DNA of 64,000 nt from Streptococcus ictaluri 707-05 (lineage in GTDB: Bacteria; Bacillota; Bacilli; Lactobacillales; Streptococcaceae): positions 26,669-90,668 of the forward strand of contig NZ_AEUX02000002.1 in assembly GCF_000188015.2 (NCBI RefSeq), given 5' to 3'. Both the position numbers and the translations under genes were made by a program. Below the pieces are notes generated by a model. It had not been told where the DNA came from. It did no database searches and saw only the letters and a program-made list of their open reading frames with translations. Below are positions 39,386 to 47,760 of this stretch, one piece after another; the stretch's first letter is position 1; every line of letters begins with the position of its first letter.

Positions 39386-39470
39386 TAGTCCTCCTCCTTT
39401 CCATAATTTTTGAATACAACATTGAGAGGTCATATTCAAATAAATTATATCAAAAATAGAAAGGAAAGCA

Positions 39471-39510
39471 CAACTTATAGTTGTGGATAACTTATTAACA
39501 ACTATATATT
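39471..39510 (+). promoter_or_regulatory. Possible operator/promoter before the second Cro-like gene
   Basis: CAACT-TAT-AGTTG (39471-39483) is a short palindrome. TTGTGG (39481-39486), 18 nt and TATATT (39505-39510) could form a promoter. Moderate evidence. Confidence 0.4.
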
Positions 39511-39529
39511 GTGTTTTGGTGAGTGAATA

Positions 39530-39715
39530 ATGTGGGGTAAATTATCAAAAATCTTATCAGAAAGAGGTATGACTATGTATCAACTAGCGAAACTTTCTGG
39601 AGTTAACAAAAGTCATTTTAGTGACTTAAAAAGCGGAAAAATAAAAAATTTGTCGTGGCCCAACATGGTCAAAATTTCTGACGCTTTAGGTGTCAGCCTA
39701 GACGAATTTAAATAA
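39530..39715 (+). CDS. Small XRE-family HTH regulator
   Basis: 61 residues: MYQLAKLSGVNKSHFSDLKSGK is a clear helix-turn-helix with recognition helix. It opens the downstream rightward segment. The ribosome site is weak (GGTGAG). Likely a Cro-like early regulator. Confidence 0.75.
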   Translation: MWGKLSKILSERGMTMYQLAKLSGVNKSHFSDLKSGKIKNLSWPNMVKISDALGVSLDEFK

Positions 39716-39716
39716 C

Positions 39717-39746
39717 AAAAAAGTCCGACGGGAATCGGACTAAAAA
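39717..39746 (-). terminator. Hairpin with leftward T run
   Basis: AGTCCGA and TCGGACT arms. The T run lies on the leftward side, so it could stop antisense transcripts entering the HTH gene. Confidence 0.45.
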
Positions 39747-39786
39747 GAAAAAATATTTACTTAATTATACCACGAAAGGAAACAAT

Positions 39787-40017
39787 ATGCTAGCGAAATT
39801 AAAAAGCGGTATTGAAGTACCTTATGAAGAATTATGGATGAATGATAACGATTTAGCTGAATTTATCGGGAAGTCATTTGACCAAACGCAACGATTGCTT
39901 AGAAAAATGTATAAAGACAGAAATTACCGTAAGTACATTGACAAGGTTGGTGGTCGTTCGACAAAGGTTAAAAAATTTGAAGAATGGAGAAAATTACAAA
40001 ATGAAAGAATTATTTAA
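39787..40017 (+). CDS. Phage DNA-binding protein (excisionase/DUF771-like)
   Basis: 76 residues with VPYEELWMNDNDLAEFIGKSF and a basic tail, as in the DUF771 proteins near the early region of many Gram-positive phages. A winged-helix, excisionase-like role is inferred. Overlaps the next gene by 17 bases. Confidence 0.6.
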   Translation: MLAKLKSGIEVPYEELWMNDNDLAEFIGKSFDQTQRLLRKMYKDRNYRKYIDKVGGRSTKVKKFEEWRKLQNERII

Positions 40018-40141
40018 CTTTATTTTCACAAAACCAAAAAAAGAAGAAGAACCAAAATGGACAATTGAAAACAACGGCTGGGAAGCTGGTGCACGTAGAT
40101 ATAACCAATTGCAAAAAATGCGTGATGAGCAGGTTTGGTAG
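40001..40141 (+). CDS. Small hypothetical phage protein
   Basis: 46 residues (MKELFNFIFTKPKKEEEPKW...), overlapping the previous gene. Ribosome binding is probably by coupling. Function unknown. Confidence 0.5.
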   Translation: MKELFNFIFTKPKKEEEPKWTIENNGWEAGARRYNQLQKMRDEQVW

Positions 40142-40152
40142 GAGGAAAGAGT

Positions 40153-40485
40153 ATGAATGAAGAAATAAAAGGTGTAGGCATTCCATGTGGGTATAATCCA
40201 GTGGTTTTGGGAAGTGTAGTAGATGGAGATAAGAAACTACTTGTGGAAGTCGGCAATTTACTATACGGAGATATTATGATGGGTAACCTCGTCCAGCTGG
40301 AAACGTTCCACAATTGCGAAACGCCTGTCTTAGCAGAAATGTACGACAAATATAAAGACAGAATCCCAGCGGGTAGCTGTTTGTATGTTATTGTTACCAA
40401 CGCACTATCAGGCACCATCTATGCTTGTGGACATAGCAAACGTGGAGAATGGACTGTTTTTTCAAAGACAGCAGGATACGCGTAG
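40153..40485 (+). CDS. Hypothetical phage protein
   Basis: 110 residues with several conserved Gly, Cys and aromatic positions (VGIPCGYNPVVLGSVVDGDK). GGAGGAAAGAG lies upstream of ATG 40153. The Cys content may reflect metal binding, but no family is recognised. Confidence 0.55.
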   Translation: MNEEIKGVGIPCGYNPVVLGSVVDGDKKLLVEVGNLLYGDIMMGNLVQLETFHNCETPVLAEMYDKYKDRIPAGSCLYVIVTNALSGTIYACGHSKRGEWTVFSKTAGYA

Positions 40486-40497
40486 GAGACATAGGGG

Positions 40498-40890
40498 ATG
40501 AACAGATTAAAAGAGTTACGCAAAGAAAAAGGCTTGACTCAGCAAGATATGTCTGAGTTTTTGAATATGAGTCGCCGAGGGTATCAGAAAATAGAAAACG
40601 GCGAAAGCCAAATCAAACCAGATAAAGCCCAAGCCCTAGCAGATTATTTTGACGTACCTGTTGGGTATCTATTAGGATTCGAGCAACAACTAATTAACGA
40701 TAACGAATTTTTACGAGACGAAAATACTCGTCTTAATAGGGAATTTAGCGAATTGAATCACGCGGTTGCTAAGGCTAATTTATTAGACATCATTATTGAT
40801 GAGGGCTATATCCTACAAAGCGCACTAGATAAATGCATTGCTAAGCTTGATGAGATTGATAGGAAAGAATTGAAATCATGGAAAAATTAA
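40498..40890 (+). CDS. XRE-family HTH regulator with C-terminal extension
   Basis: 130 residues. Residues 1-60 form an HTH_XRE domain (LKELRKEKGLTQQDMSEFLNMSRRGYQKIE). The rest is a coiled-coil-like helix, probably for dimerisation. Third HTH protein in the early region; function in phage gene timing is inferred. Confidence 0.8.
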   Translation: MNRLKELRKEKGLTQQDMSEFLNMSRRGYQKIENGESQIKPDKAQALADYFDVPVGYLLGFEQQLINDNEFLRDENTRLNREFSELNHAVAKANLLDIIIDEGYILQSALDKCIAKLDEIDRKELKSWKN

Positions 40891-41060
40891 CTTTAAAAAA
40901 AGAAAAAGAAAATACTGCAACATTACCATTTTTTGTGGGGATTGATTTACACGCCCAAATCAAAGAAATCTCGACAGAAACAGGTATTCCGATGAGAAGG
41001 ATTATTGAAAGAATGATTAGGTTTTCCCTCGATAACCTAGAAATCATGGAAGGAGATTAA
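40878..41060 (+). CDS. Small phage protein, possibly ribbon-helix-helix
   Basis: 60 residues. The C-terminal half IKEISTETGIPMRRIIERMIRFSL looks like an RHH-type helix pair. Overlaps the HTH gene and abuts the next gene (TAATG). Function unknown. Confidence 0.5.
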   Translation: MEKLTLKKEKENTATLPFFVGIDLHAQIKEISTETGIPMRRIIERMIRFSLDNLEIMEGD

Positions 41061-41194
41061 TGTATAACTTTGAATATTACTGCGAAAACTGTGGCAAAAA
41101 ATGGTCTAACATCTCATCTGACAAAGAGCTAGAATGTCCTTATTGTGAGGAACCAGATCCGCAAATAACATGGAAAGCGAGGGCTTACGATTGA
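41060..41194 (+). CDS. Small zinc-ribbon phage protein
   Basis: 44 residues with CENCGKKW and CPYCEE, two CxxC knuckles of a zinc ribbon. GGAGAT precedes it, and its ATG overlaps the upstream stop. Function unknown. Confidence 0.65.
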   Translation: MYNFEYYCENCGKKWSNISSDKELECPYCEEPDPQITWKARAYD

Positions 41195-41481
41195 GAATTT
41201 ACATTAACAAACATAAAAAAATGATTATCGCACCAGATTACAATGATCGCTATGGCGGTGTATCTAACGTAACTATCCAAATTAAAGATGGAAAACTTAG
41301 CAAAGAAATTAATCAACGTATCGAAGAAGCCATTAATTTTATCATTAAAGACTATGAGCCAATGTTTGATACACCAATCGTTGATGAAATGTTTAAGGAA
41401 AAGGAACAGGCAATCAGAAAAATGGTTGATTATGACACTGCGTTAACAGAGATGGTGGAGGTGGATGATGAAAATTACTAA
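41191..41481 (+). CDS. Hypothetical phage protein with TTG start
   Basis: 96 residues. The TTG at 41191 overlaps the previous stop (TTGA), the likely coupled start. The N-terminus is a basic beta-rich stretch (MRIYINKHKKMIIAPDYNDR), the C-terminus acidic. Upstream of the replication genes. Function unknown. Confidence 0.5.
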   Translation: MRIYINKHKKMIIAPDYNDRYGGVSNVTIQIKDGKLSKEINQRIEEAINFIIKDYEPMFDTPIVDEMFKEKEQAIRKMVDYDTALTEMVEVDDENY

Positions 41482-42148
41482 AGCAACAGAGATAAAGAAT
41501 AACGACAGTTGTTATTTGATTTATGGTAATCCAGGTTTCGGAAAAACATCAACTGTAAAATATTTACCCGGCAAAACTATTGTAATCAATATTGATAAGT
41601 CGGCAAAAGTCCTTAGAGGGAATGAAAATATTGATATTGCGGATATAGATACGCATAAAATTTGGGAAGAGTGGCTAGACACAGTAAAAGAGTTACTAAA
41701 TGGAGCAGCAAATGATTATAACAACATCGTTATAGATAATGTCTCCGAGTTATTTAGGGCTTGCCTGGCGAATCTTGGGCGTGAGGGTAAAAATCATCGT
41801 GTGCCAAGTCAAGCCGATTATCAACGAGTTGACTTTACTATTTTAGATAGTCTGCGAGCGCTGCTGCAATTAAATAAACGCATTGTATTTTTAGCTTGGG
41901 AAACCTCTGATCAATGGACCGACGAAAACGGAATGATTTATAACAGAGCAATGCCAGACATCAGGACAAAAATATTAAACAACTTCCTTGGACTTACAGA
42001 TGTTGTAGCTAGATTAGTCAAAAAAACTACAGACGACGGGGAAGAAGTGAGAGGTTTTATTTTACAACCATCAGCTAGTGTTTATGCTAAAAATCGTTTA
42101 GATGATCGCAAAGGATGTAAAGTGGAGGAATTATTTGAAACTACGTGA
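41468..42148 (+). CDS. RecA-like NTPase (Sak4-type phage recombination/replication protein)
   Basis: 226 residues. Walker A YGNPGFGKTS, Walker B-like NIVIDNVSELF and the nearby VFLAWETSDQ fit the RecA-fold Sak4/nucleotide-binding proteins that lead Sfi21-type replication modules (about 233 residues there). Probably assists single-strand annealing or helicase loading. It overlaps the helicase gene by 14 bases. Confidence 0.8.
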   Translation: MKITKATEIKNNDSCYLIYGNPGFGKTSTVKYLPGKTIVINIDKSAKVLRGNENIDIADIDTHKIWEEWLDTVKELLNGAANDYNNIVIDNVSELFRACLANLGREGKNHRVPSQADYQRVDFTILDSLRALLQLNKRIVFLAWETSDQWTDENGMIYNRAMPDIRTKILNNFLGLTDVVARLVKKTTDDGEEVRGFILQPSASVYAKNRLDDRKGCKVEELFETT

Positions 42149-43478
42149 TTACCAAGAAGAATTACTAACAAACATCAGGAGGTCATTAGCGACTGGAAAT
42201 AAACGGATAATCGTCCAGTCGCCCCCTAGAAGTGGAAAAACGGTGGTAATGGCTCATATCGCAAAAAGTGCAACTGACAAAGGAAACAGAGTATTGTTTT
42301 TTAGCCATCGCAAAGAAATCAATGAACAGGTTGAAAAAACATTTTCGGTGAACGGAGTTAAACCAAATCTTTTAACGATTGGTGGCGTGCAATCGCTCGT
42401 CAGGAAGCTAAATAGTCTACCTCAACCAGAAGTTATCTTGATTGATGAGGCTCATCACAGTAAAGCCAAGTCTTACTTAAAAATCATCGACCATTTTAAA
42501 AATGCTTATGTATTGATGTTCACAGGGACACCAGTCAGGTTAAATGGAGATGGATTTGATGATATTGCTGACGATTTGGTAGTCGGTAAATCTGTCAAAT
42601 GGCTACAAGAGCACGGAAATATAGCTAACTTTAAATACTATGCTCCATCAATGATTGATAATTCTGCGCTAAAAAAGCGAGGCGGAGAATTTACAAAGGA
42701 TTCTGTTGACCAATCCATGAAATCAGTAATCTATGGTGATGTTATTAAACACTACGAAAAATTAGCTAAAGGAAAGCAAGCTATTGTATACGCTCATAGC
42801 GTAGAGGCTTCTCAGCTTATTTCCGATACCTTTAACCAAGCAGGGTATCAATCACAAGCAGTCAGCGGTAAAACACCTAAAAATGAACGAGAGAAGGCTA
42901 TGAATGCTTTTCGTGATGGCAACCTTAAAATCATAGTTAACTGTGAATTATTTACAGAAGGCATTGACTTGCCAAATGTCGATGTTTGTATCATGTTGAG
43001 ACCAACACAGTCATTATCACTATATTTACAATTTGCTATGCGGCCATTAAATCCTAGAGATGGGAAAACAGCCATTATTATTGATCACGTTGGCAATGTG
43101 GAGCGTTTTGGTTTACCTAACATGGATAGAGAATGGCGTTTAGATGGGGAGGTAAAAAAGAAACAGTCCGCTAAGGTTGGTGAGCCTACCACACGGGTTT
43201 GTGATGACTGTTATGCCACGTATTGGTCCGATACTCGTATCTGTCCGGAATGCGGACACGAGAATGAGTTAACCAAGCGTGAAATTGAAGAAATCAAAGA
43301 AGCTGAATTACAAGAAATATCTGAACAAAAACAACTAAAACTAAGAAATAGGGTTAGCACCTATCAATCTCCGGATTTGTGTCGGACGATGGACGAACTA
43401 ACCGAATATCGAAAACAACATGGATACAAGCCAGGATGGCAGTATCACATTGCTAAAAAACTAGGAATTTTATATTAA
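42135..43478 (+). CDS. Phage DEAD/H-box helicase
   Basis: 447 residues from TTG 42135, which has GGAGGA five bases upstream. Superfamily 2 motifs: QSPPRSGKT (I), LIDEAHHSK (II), MFTGTPVR (III) and QFAMRPLNPRDGK (VI). A zinc-knuckle pair follows (CDDCYATYWSDTRICPECG). Second gene of the replication module, matching the ~443-residue helicase of Sfi21-like phages. Confidence 0.9.
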   Translation: MKLRDYQEELLTNIRRSLATGNKRIIVQSPPRSGKTVVMAHIAKSATDKGNRVLFFSHRKEINEQVEKTFSVNGVKPNLLTIGGVQSLVRKLNSLPQPEVILIDEAHHSKAKSYLKIIDHFKNAYVLMFTGTPVRLNGDGFDDIADDLVVGKSVKWLQEHGNIANFKYYAPSMIDNSALKKRGGEFTKDSVDQSMKSVIYGDVIKHYEKLAKGKQAIVYAHSVEASQLISDTFNQAGYQSQAVSGKTPKNEREKAMNAFRDGNLKIIVNCELFTEGIDLPNVDVCIMLRPTQSLSLYLQFAMRPLNPRDGKTAIIIDHVGNVERFGLPNMDREWRLDGEVKKKQSAKVGEPTTRVCDDCYATYWSDTRICPECGHENELTKREIEEIKEAELQEISEQKQLKLRNRVSTYQSPDLCRTMDELTEYRKQHGYKPGWQYHIAKKLGILY

Positions 43479-43493
43479 AAGGAGAAACACAAT

Positions 43494-43952
43494 ATGTTTG
43501 AAATCGACTACTCACAAGCTAAAGAATTCGCCTCAATCACAGACGGCACTTATGAAACTTTTATTGAAAAAGCCGTCCAAGACGCAACAAAAAACGGTGC
43601 AGACTTTATCAACATCCACTTCAGAATTCGCAAAGATTTCCAGCAAGAATTCCAAAACAACATTATCTTCCACCGTATTTTTGCTAAAAAAGAAGATGGG
43701 AAATATCCAGTTGAGGCGATTATGAATCTTGCAAAACAGGCAGGCATCCCAGACGGTACTAAGTTTAAATCTTTAGATGATTACTTAAATCAATTGCTCA
43801 ATAAATGCCTTAAAATTACCGTTAAAAACGAAACGTCAGAATATAACGGTAATACTTACAATAATTTAAACGTGAAACGTATTGAGAAATCCGACATTCC
43901 TGCGATGGTTAACCCTGTGGAAGAATTTAAAGAAGATGATCTTCCATTCTAA
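43494..43952 (+). CDS. DUF669 protein with an SSB-like C-terminal tail
   Basis: 152 residues of the DUF669 family, always found in phage replication modules. The fold is unassigned, but the C-terminus EFKEDDLPF strongly resembles the acidic DDDIPF tail that bacterial SSB uses to recruit partners. It may be the phage single-strand DNA-binding protein; this is inference from the tail and location. Confidence 0.75.
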   Translation: MFEIDYSQAKEFASITDGTYETFIEKAVQDATKNGADFINIHFRIRKDFQQEFQNNIIFHRIFAKKEDGKYPVEAIMNLAKQAGIPDGTKFKSLDDYLNQLLNKCLKITVKNETSEYNGNTYNNLNVKRIEKSDIPAMVNPVEEFKEDDLPF

Positions 43953-43954
43953 TT

Positions 43955-44767
43955 ATGAAAGGGATGATAGATTACGCAATCTATTATCAACAAAAGGGAT
44001 TTTCGGTTATTCCGATTTCAAAGGATGGCAAAAAACCTCTGGTCGCTTTTGCAGATAAGCCGGCATTTACCGAACATGAGCTACGTCTTATGTGGAAAGA
44101 TAATCCTGACGCAAATATCGCCTTAAAAACAGATACATTTTTTGTCATAGATATTGATGTCCATAACGACGTCGACGGTCTGAAAAATTTGAGGGAATGG
44201 GAGCATGCAAGGTTGATACCAAAAACCTTGCAAGCAACCACACTTAGCGGCGGACGGCATATCTACCTAAAAAAACCAAAAGGTGTTTCCATGGCGCAAA
44301 ATATCGGTTTTATTGATGGCGTTGATTTGAAGGCCCATGTTAACAATTATGTGCTGGTACCACCGTCAAATAACGCCAAAGGCATGTACGAGTGGGATAA
44401 AATACACTCTCCAATTTCTGGTGAGATGACCGAAGCGCCTCTTGAGTTGATAACTGTATTGCAAGAATTAAAGCCTGCCTATGAATACGATGCCAGTAGT
44501 TTTACATCTGGAGATTACCAAGGTAGCAATAAAACAGCTAAATTATTTGAGACGATTGTCCTTGGTTTTGGTGATACAGGCGGCAGAAACAACAGTCTCG
44601 CTGAGTTTGTCGGTGGATTATTACTAAGAAATGTGGATGTTGAAATAGCTTACACATTAGCTAAAATGGCTAACCATAAAACTGCTTGCCCTTTGAACGA
44701 TAAGGAGTTTGAAAGAACCTTTAAGAGCATGTGTGACAAAGAATTGAGGAGGAGAAGTGGACTTTGA
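43955..44767 (+). CDS. PrimPol-type bifunctional DNA primase/polymerase
   Basis: 270 residues with the AEP catalytic signatures: FVIDIDVH (DxD metal site), SGGRHIYLK (sGxH) and GVDLKAHVNNYVLVPPS. It makes primers, possibly with polymerase activity. The last bases overlap the primase/helicase gene (GTG at 44757), so the pair is translated together. Confidence 0.88.
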   Translation: MKGMIDYAIYYQQKGFSVIPISKDGKKPLVAFADKPAFTEHELRLMWKDNPDANIALKTDTFFVIDIDVHNDVDGLKNLREWEHARLIPKTLQATTLSGGRHIYLKKPKGVSMAQNIGFIDGVDLKAHVNNYVLVPPSNNAKGMYEWDKIHSPISGEMTEAPLELITVLQELKPAYEYDASSFTSGDYQGSNKTAKLFETIVLGFGDTGGRNNSLAEFVGGLLLRNVDVEIAYTLAKMANHKTACPLNDKEFERTFKSMCDKELRRRSGL

Positions 44768-46232
44768 ATTTTACAGAGAAAAATTAAATGAGGAATCTGG
44801 CATTGAACCAGGTAAACCTAAAACATGGTCTGCTATTAAATCCAAATTGATAGCATATCGAAGAGAGTGGCTTGAGGAAGCTGGGAAAGATGTTAAAAAC
44901 TTGTCTGAGTTAGCAGTTGCTATCGGAATCAATAAATATTTACACGTCATCGCCTTGGAAAATGGGAAAGTAGCTATCTATGACCCGGAACAAGGCTATT
45001 ACATTAAAGATTATAAGTACGCTTATAAATTAATCCATATTTTGCAGCGTACTTTTAACGAGACAAAATGCCGTAACGTGTTGTTTATGTTAGCCAGCAT
45101 GGATAGAAAATACGGATCAACAGATTTTGAACCAGAATACCAAGACGTGAGACGGTATGTTTTGGTAAAAAATGGCATCTACGACAAATATAAACGTGAA
45201 TTATTACCTTTTGACCATAGATTTATTAATTTTAGCACCATTGAAACAGAACTAATTCCAAATGCTCCCCTCCCAACTATTGACGGTTGGGATGTGGAAG
45301 CATGGCTACTTGATTTAATGAGCGGAGACAAAGACCTCGTCCAGCTATTATGGCAAGTCGTGGCGGCATCCTTAAACGGTAATTATTCATATCGTAAATC
45401 TATTTGGTTTGTTGGAAATGGTAACGATGGTAAAGGGACTTTTCAACAGATGATTAGCAATCTAGTCGGATTTAAAAATGTTGCACCCCTTAAATTAAAT
45501 CAATTTTCAGAGCGTTTTGGATTGGCGATCATTGAAGGAAAAACAGTAATTGTCGGAGACGATGTCCAAGCTGGTATATATGTTGACGAAAGTAGTAACT
45601 TTAACTCTGTCGTTACTGGAGAGCCTGTAAGCATTGAGAAAAAAGGTGAGAATCCTTACTTGGCGATATTTAAAAAAACCGTCATACAATCAACAAACGG
45701 GATGCCATCATTTAAAAATAAATCAAATGGTACTTATCGCCGTATTATCATTATCCCGTTTAAAAAGACATTTTCTTCAGCAGAAGATAATTGGGCTATT
45801 AAAGACGATTATATCAACAGAAAAGAGGTCCTTGAATACGTTTTATGGAAAGCTATCAATTTAGATTTTGATAGGTTTAGTGAGCCGAAAGCGACACAAG
45901 AAAGGATGCATGCTTTTAAGCGAGACAACAACACGATACTTGCTTTTATAGATGATTGGTTTGAGCGTTTCACTTCTACCGTGCTCCCTACTAGATTCTT
46001 ATGGTGGTTGTATAAAGAGTGGTGCAAAGACAATGGGCACACACCACTTAAGCAATCAACTTTCGAAAATGAATTGTCAACCAATATCCCTGATGGTTGG
46101 GTTAAGAAAAAATCTAGAGTTGTAGGAAAATTCTTCCCATCTGACGAAATACCAACAGAATATGGCCATTTTCCTTGGAATAATGAAAAAGATGCTAATG
46201 GAAGTATGCAATCTTATGTGAAGATTATATAA
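44757..46232 (+). CDS. D5/P4-family phage primase-helicase
   Basis: 491 residues, GTG start with AGGAGG upstream. An N-terminal D5_N region is followed by a superfamily 3 helicase: Walker A FVGNGNDGKGT and Walker B TVIVGDDVQ. A winged-helix C-terminal region (LWWLYKEWCKDNG) probably binds the origin. It corresponds to the ~504-residue primase of Sfi21-type modules, directly next to the origin-like spacer. Confidence 0.9.
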   Translation: MDFEFYREKLNEESGIEPGKPKTWSAIKSKLIAYRREWLEEAGKDVKNLSELAVAIGINKYLHVIALENGKVAIYDPEQGYYIKDYKYAYKLIHILQRTFNETKCRNVLFMLASMDRKYGSTDFEPEYQDVRRYVLVKNGIYDKYKRELLPFDHRFINFSTIETELIPNAPLPTIDGWDVEAWLLDLMSGDKDLVQLLWQVVAASLNGNYSYRKSIWFVGNGNDGKGTFQQMISNLVGFKNVAPLKLNQFSERFGLAIIEGKTVIVGDDVQAGIYVDESSNFNSVVTGEPVSIEKKGENPYLAIFKKTVIQSTNGMPSFKNKSNGTYRRIIIIPFKKTFSSAEDNWAIKDDYINRKEVLEYVLWKAINLDFDRFSEPKATQERMHAFKRDNNTILAFIDDWFERFTSTVLPTRFLWWLYKEWCKDNGHTPLKQSTFENELSTNIPDGWVKKKSRVVGKFFPSDEIPTEYGHFPWNNEKDANGSMQSYVKII

Positions 46233-46470
46233 ATGTTCCATCTTTGTTCCATGACCTGGAACAGCGGAACCCCTTGATATTACTGGGTTTAATAGGATTT
46301 TGTTCCATGTTCCATCTTTTTCTTAATATTAATAAAAAAATAAATAATATAAATATATATAGAGAGAAGCAAAAAATGGCTGAACATGGAACAAAAGCGG
46401 TCTAATCCCTTGATTCATAAGGGATTGGCGTGTTCCACCATGGTGGAACATTGGTAGGAACAAAATAAAA
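46233..46470. other. Putative phage replication origin
   Basis: A 240-bp non-coding spacer right after the primase-helicase gene. It holds at least seven TGTTCCA/TGGAACA boxes (46234, 46245, 46257, 46301, 46308, 46387 and both arms of the palindrome), an AT-only stretch at about 46322-46360, an AATCCCTT/AAGGGATT hairpin (46404-46426) and a perfect 20-bp palindrome at 46431-46450 (TGTTCCACCA/TGGTGGAACA). This matches the location and repeat nature of the Sfi21-type phage origin. Confidence 0.65.
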
Positions 46471-46481
46471 AAGGAGAAAAT

Positions 46482-46895
46482 ATGTACGACATTTTAAAAG
46501 ATTACGAAGATCTTCCGATTCCTTCTGAATCGATTTACTATCACGACTGGTTAATTGGGAACATCACTAACAAAGAAGCTAAAGAGCATTTTTATCGTAG
46601 TGATCATCCTAAAGGCTTTTTAGAACTAAGTAAAGACAAACAAGAAAAATTACTGCACTGGTGTAAGCAGTTAGAAAAAACCAAAACTTATAAAAATGGG
46701 CATACCTCTTATGGATTAAAGCATAAATTTGAATACCGTAAAAATGGTTTTTATGTTACAAACGGTCAATTCAAAGGAGCTATGCTGCTTGCTGGTTTTA
46801 AACCTAAAGACAAAAACGAATTGAATTGGGTATTTGCTTTTAGTGTAAAATCGCTAAGAAAAATTATCGATACAAAAAGGTATGTGATGGTATGA
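46482..46895 (+). CDS. Hypothetical phage replication-module protein
   Basis: 137 residues (MYDILKDYEDLPIPSESIYYHDW...), basic and rich in aromatic residues. AAAAGGAG upstream. It occupies the place of the small conserved gene after the origin in Sfi21-type phages. Function unknown. Confidence 0.6.
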   Translation: MYDILKDYEDLPIPSESIYYHDWLIGNITNKEAKEHFYRSDHPKGFLELSKDKQEKLLHWCKQLEKTKTYKNGHTSYGLKHKFEYRKNGFYVTNGQFKGAMLLAGFKPKDKNELNWVFAFSVKSLRKIIDTKRYVMV

Positions 46896-47212
46896 CAACA
46901 GAATCACTAATCCAAAACCAAATCCGTGTTGCTCTATCAAAAGCGGGCCATATGGTTTTTAGAGCTAACGTTGGTAAAGTACGCACAGCAGACGGCAGAT
47001 TTTTTGATACAGGTCTACCAAAAGGATTTTGCGACTTGTTTGGATTTAAATCAGATGGCCAAATATTTTTTATCGAAGTAAAAAACGAAACGGGTCGAGT
47101 AAGACCTGAGCAAAAAAAATTTATGGAGGTCATGGCATCTAGAGGAGCGCTGGTAGGAGTGGCTCGATCAGTGGAAGATGCCTTAAAAATAGTCAATGAC
47201 GCTAGTAGATGA
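46892..47212 (+). CDS. VRR-NUC domain nuclease
   Basis: 106 residues. LPKGFCDLFGFKSDGQIFFIEVKNETG carries the Asp and ExK catalytic residues of the PD-(D/E)XK VRR-NUC family, and RPEQKKFME follows. Phage VRR-NUC proteins are stand-alone structure-specific nucleases of the replication region. It overlaps both neighbours. Confidence 0.85.
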   Translation: MTTESLIQNQIRVALSKAGHMVFRANVGKVRTADGRFFDTGLPKGFCDLFGFKSDGQIFFIEVKNETGRVRPEQKKFMEVMASRGALVGVARSVEDALKIVNDASR

Positions 47213-47552
47213 TTTTTACAAACAAATGGAGCCGTCAATTAAAGCGTTTTTGGACGACAACATTATCATCACAGATCAGGAAGAAGCTGACAGAGTCTAT
47301 AAATCTGTCAAATACTATAAAAATCTTAATAGATTGCCACCGCCAAATGTATTGGACTGGTTCCAGCAGATATATACGACACAAGAAATGATTACGTTAA
47401 TCAAGCAGTCTTACCGCCTTAAGCAAAAAAAGACAGACGAGGATGACGAGATTTACGAAAAGTGGATGTTTAAAAATTATGGTGATGTTAAGCTTGTCAA
47501 AAAAATCAAACGCATGAACGCATTAGCTAAAGCTTGGGAGATGGGCCTATGA
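47196..47552 (+). CDS. Hypothetical phage protein
   Basis: 118 helical residues (MTLVDDFYKQMEPSIKAFLD...). It overlaps the VRR-NUC gene by 17 bases and the next small gene by four. It lies in the region of late-control genes. Function unknown. Confidence 0.55.
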   Translation: MTLVDDFYKQMEPSIKAFLDDNIIITDQEEADRVYKSVKYYKNLNRLPPPNVLDWFQQIYTTQEMITLIKQSYRLKQKKTDEDDEIYEKWMFKNYGDVKLVKKIKRMNALAKAWEMGL

Positions 47553-47760
47553 AAAGACATAGACAGTGGAATAACAATATTAAATACACGCCAAAATCTT
47601 AATACGTATAACTTCGTATAATGTATGCTATCGAAGTTATTACGCTTTATCTGCGGATGATAGCTTGGTTGACAGTGCTTACGATTATATCATTCACGGC
47701 GTCGGTGACGTTGATAAAATAGCTAAAAAAATAAGTGATGAGGTAACAAATGAACATTGA
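47549..47760 (+). pseudogene. Small phage gene interrupted by a sequencing linker
   Basis: ATG 47549 overlaps the upstream stop and gives MKRHRQWNNNIKYTPKS before TAA. After foreign sequence at 47605-47644 an open frame resumes with LSADDSLVDSAYDYIIHG and ends at 47758-47760, overlapping the next ATG by 11 bases. The two halves look like one basic-acidic protein of about 55-60 residues broken by the linker. Real sequence between them may be lost. Confidence 0.55.
47605..47644. other. loxP-type 454 paired-end linker (assembly artefact)
   Basis: The 40 bases contain the loxP left arm ATAACTTCGTATA (47608-47620), the spacer ATGTATGC (47621-47628) and a right arm TATCGAAGTTAT (47629-47640) lacking one A, flanked by CGT and TACG. 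From memory this equals the Roche 454 Titanium paired-end linker except for its first base and one deletion. Cre sites do not occur naturally in streptococcal phages, so this is residual linker. Confidence 0.9.

Noticed and set aside
47605..47644. A natural site-specific recombination site used by the phage
   Set aside because: It matches the loxP-based 454 linker including flanks and interrupts a gene; no Cre-like recombinase is encoded nearby.
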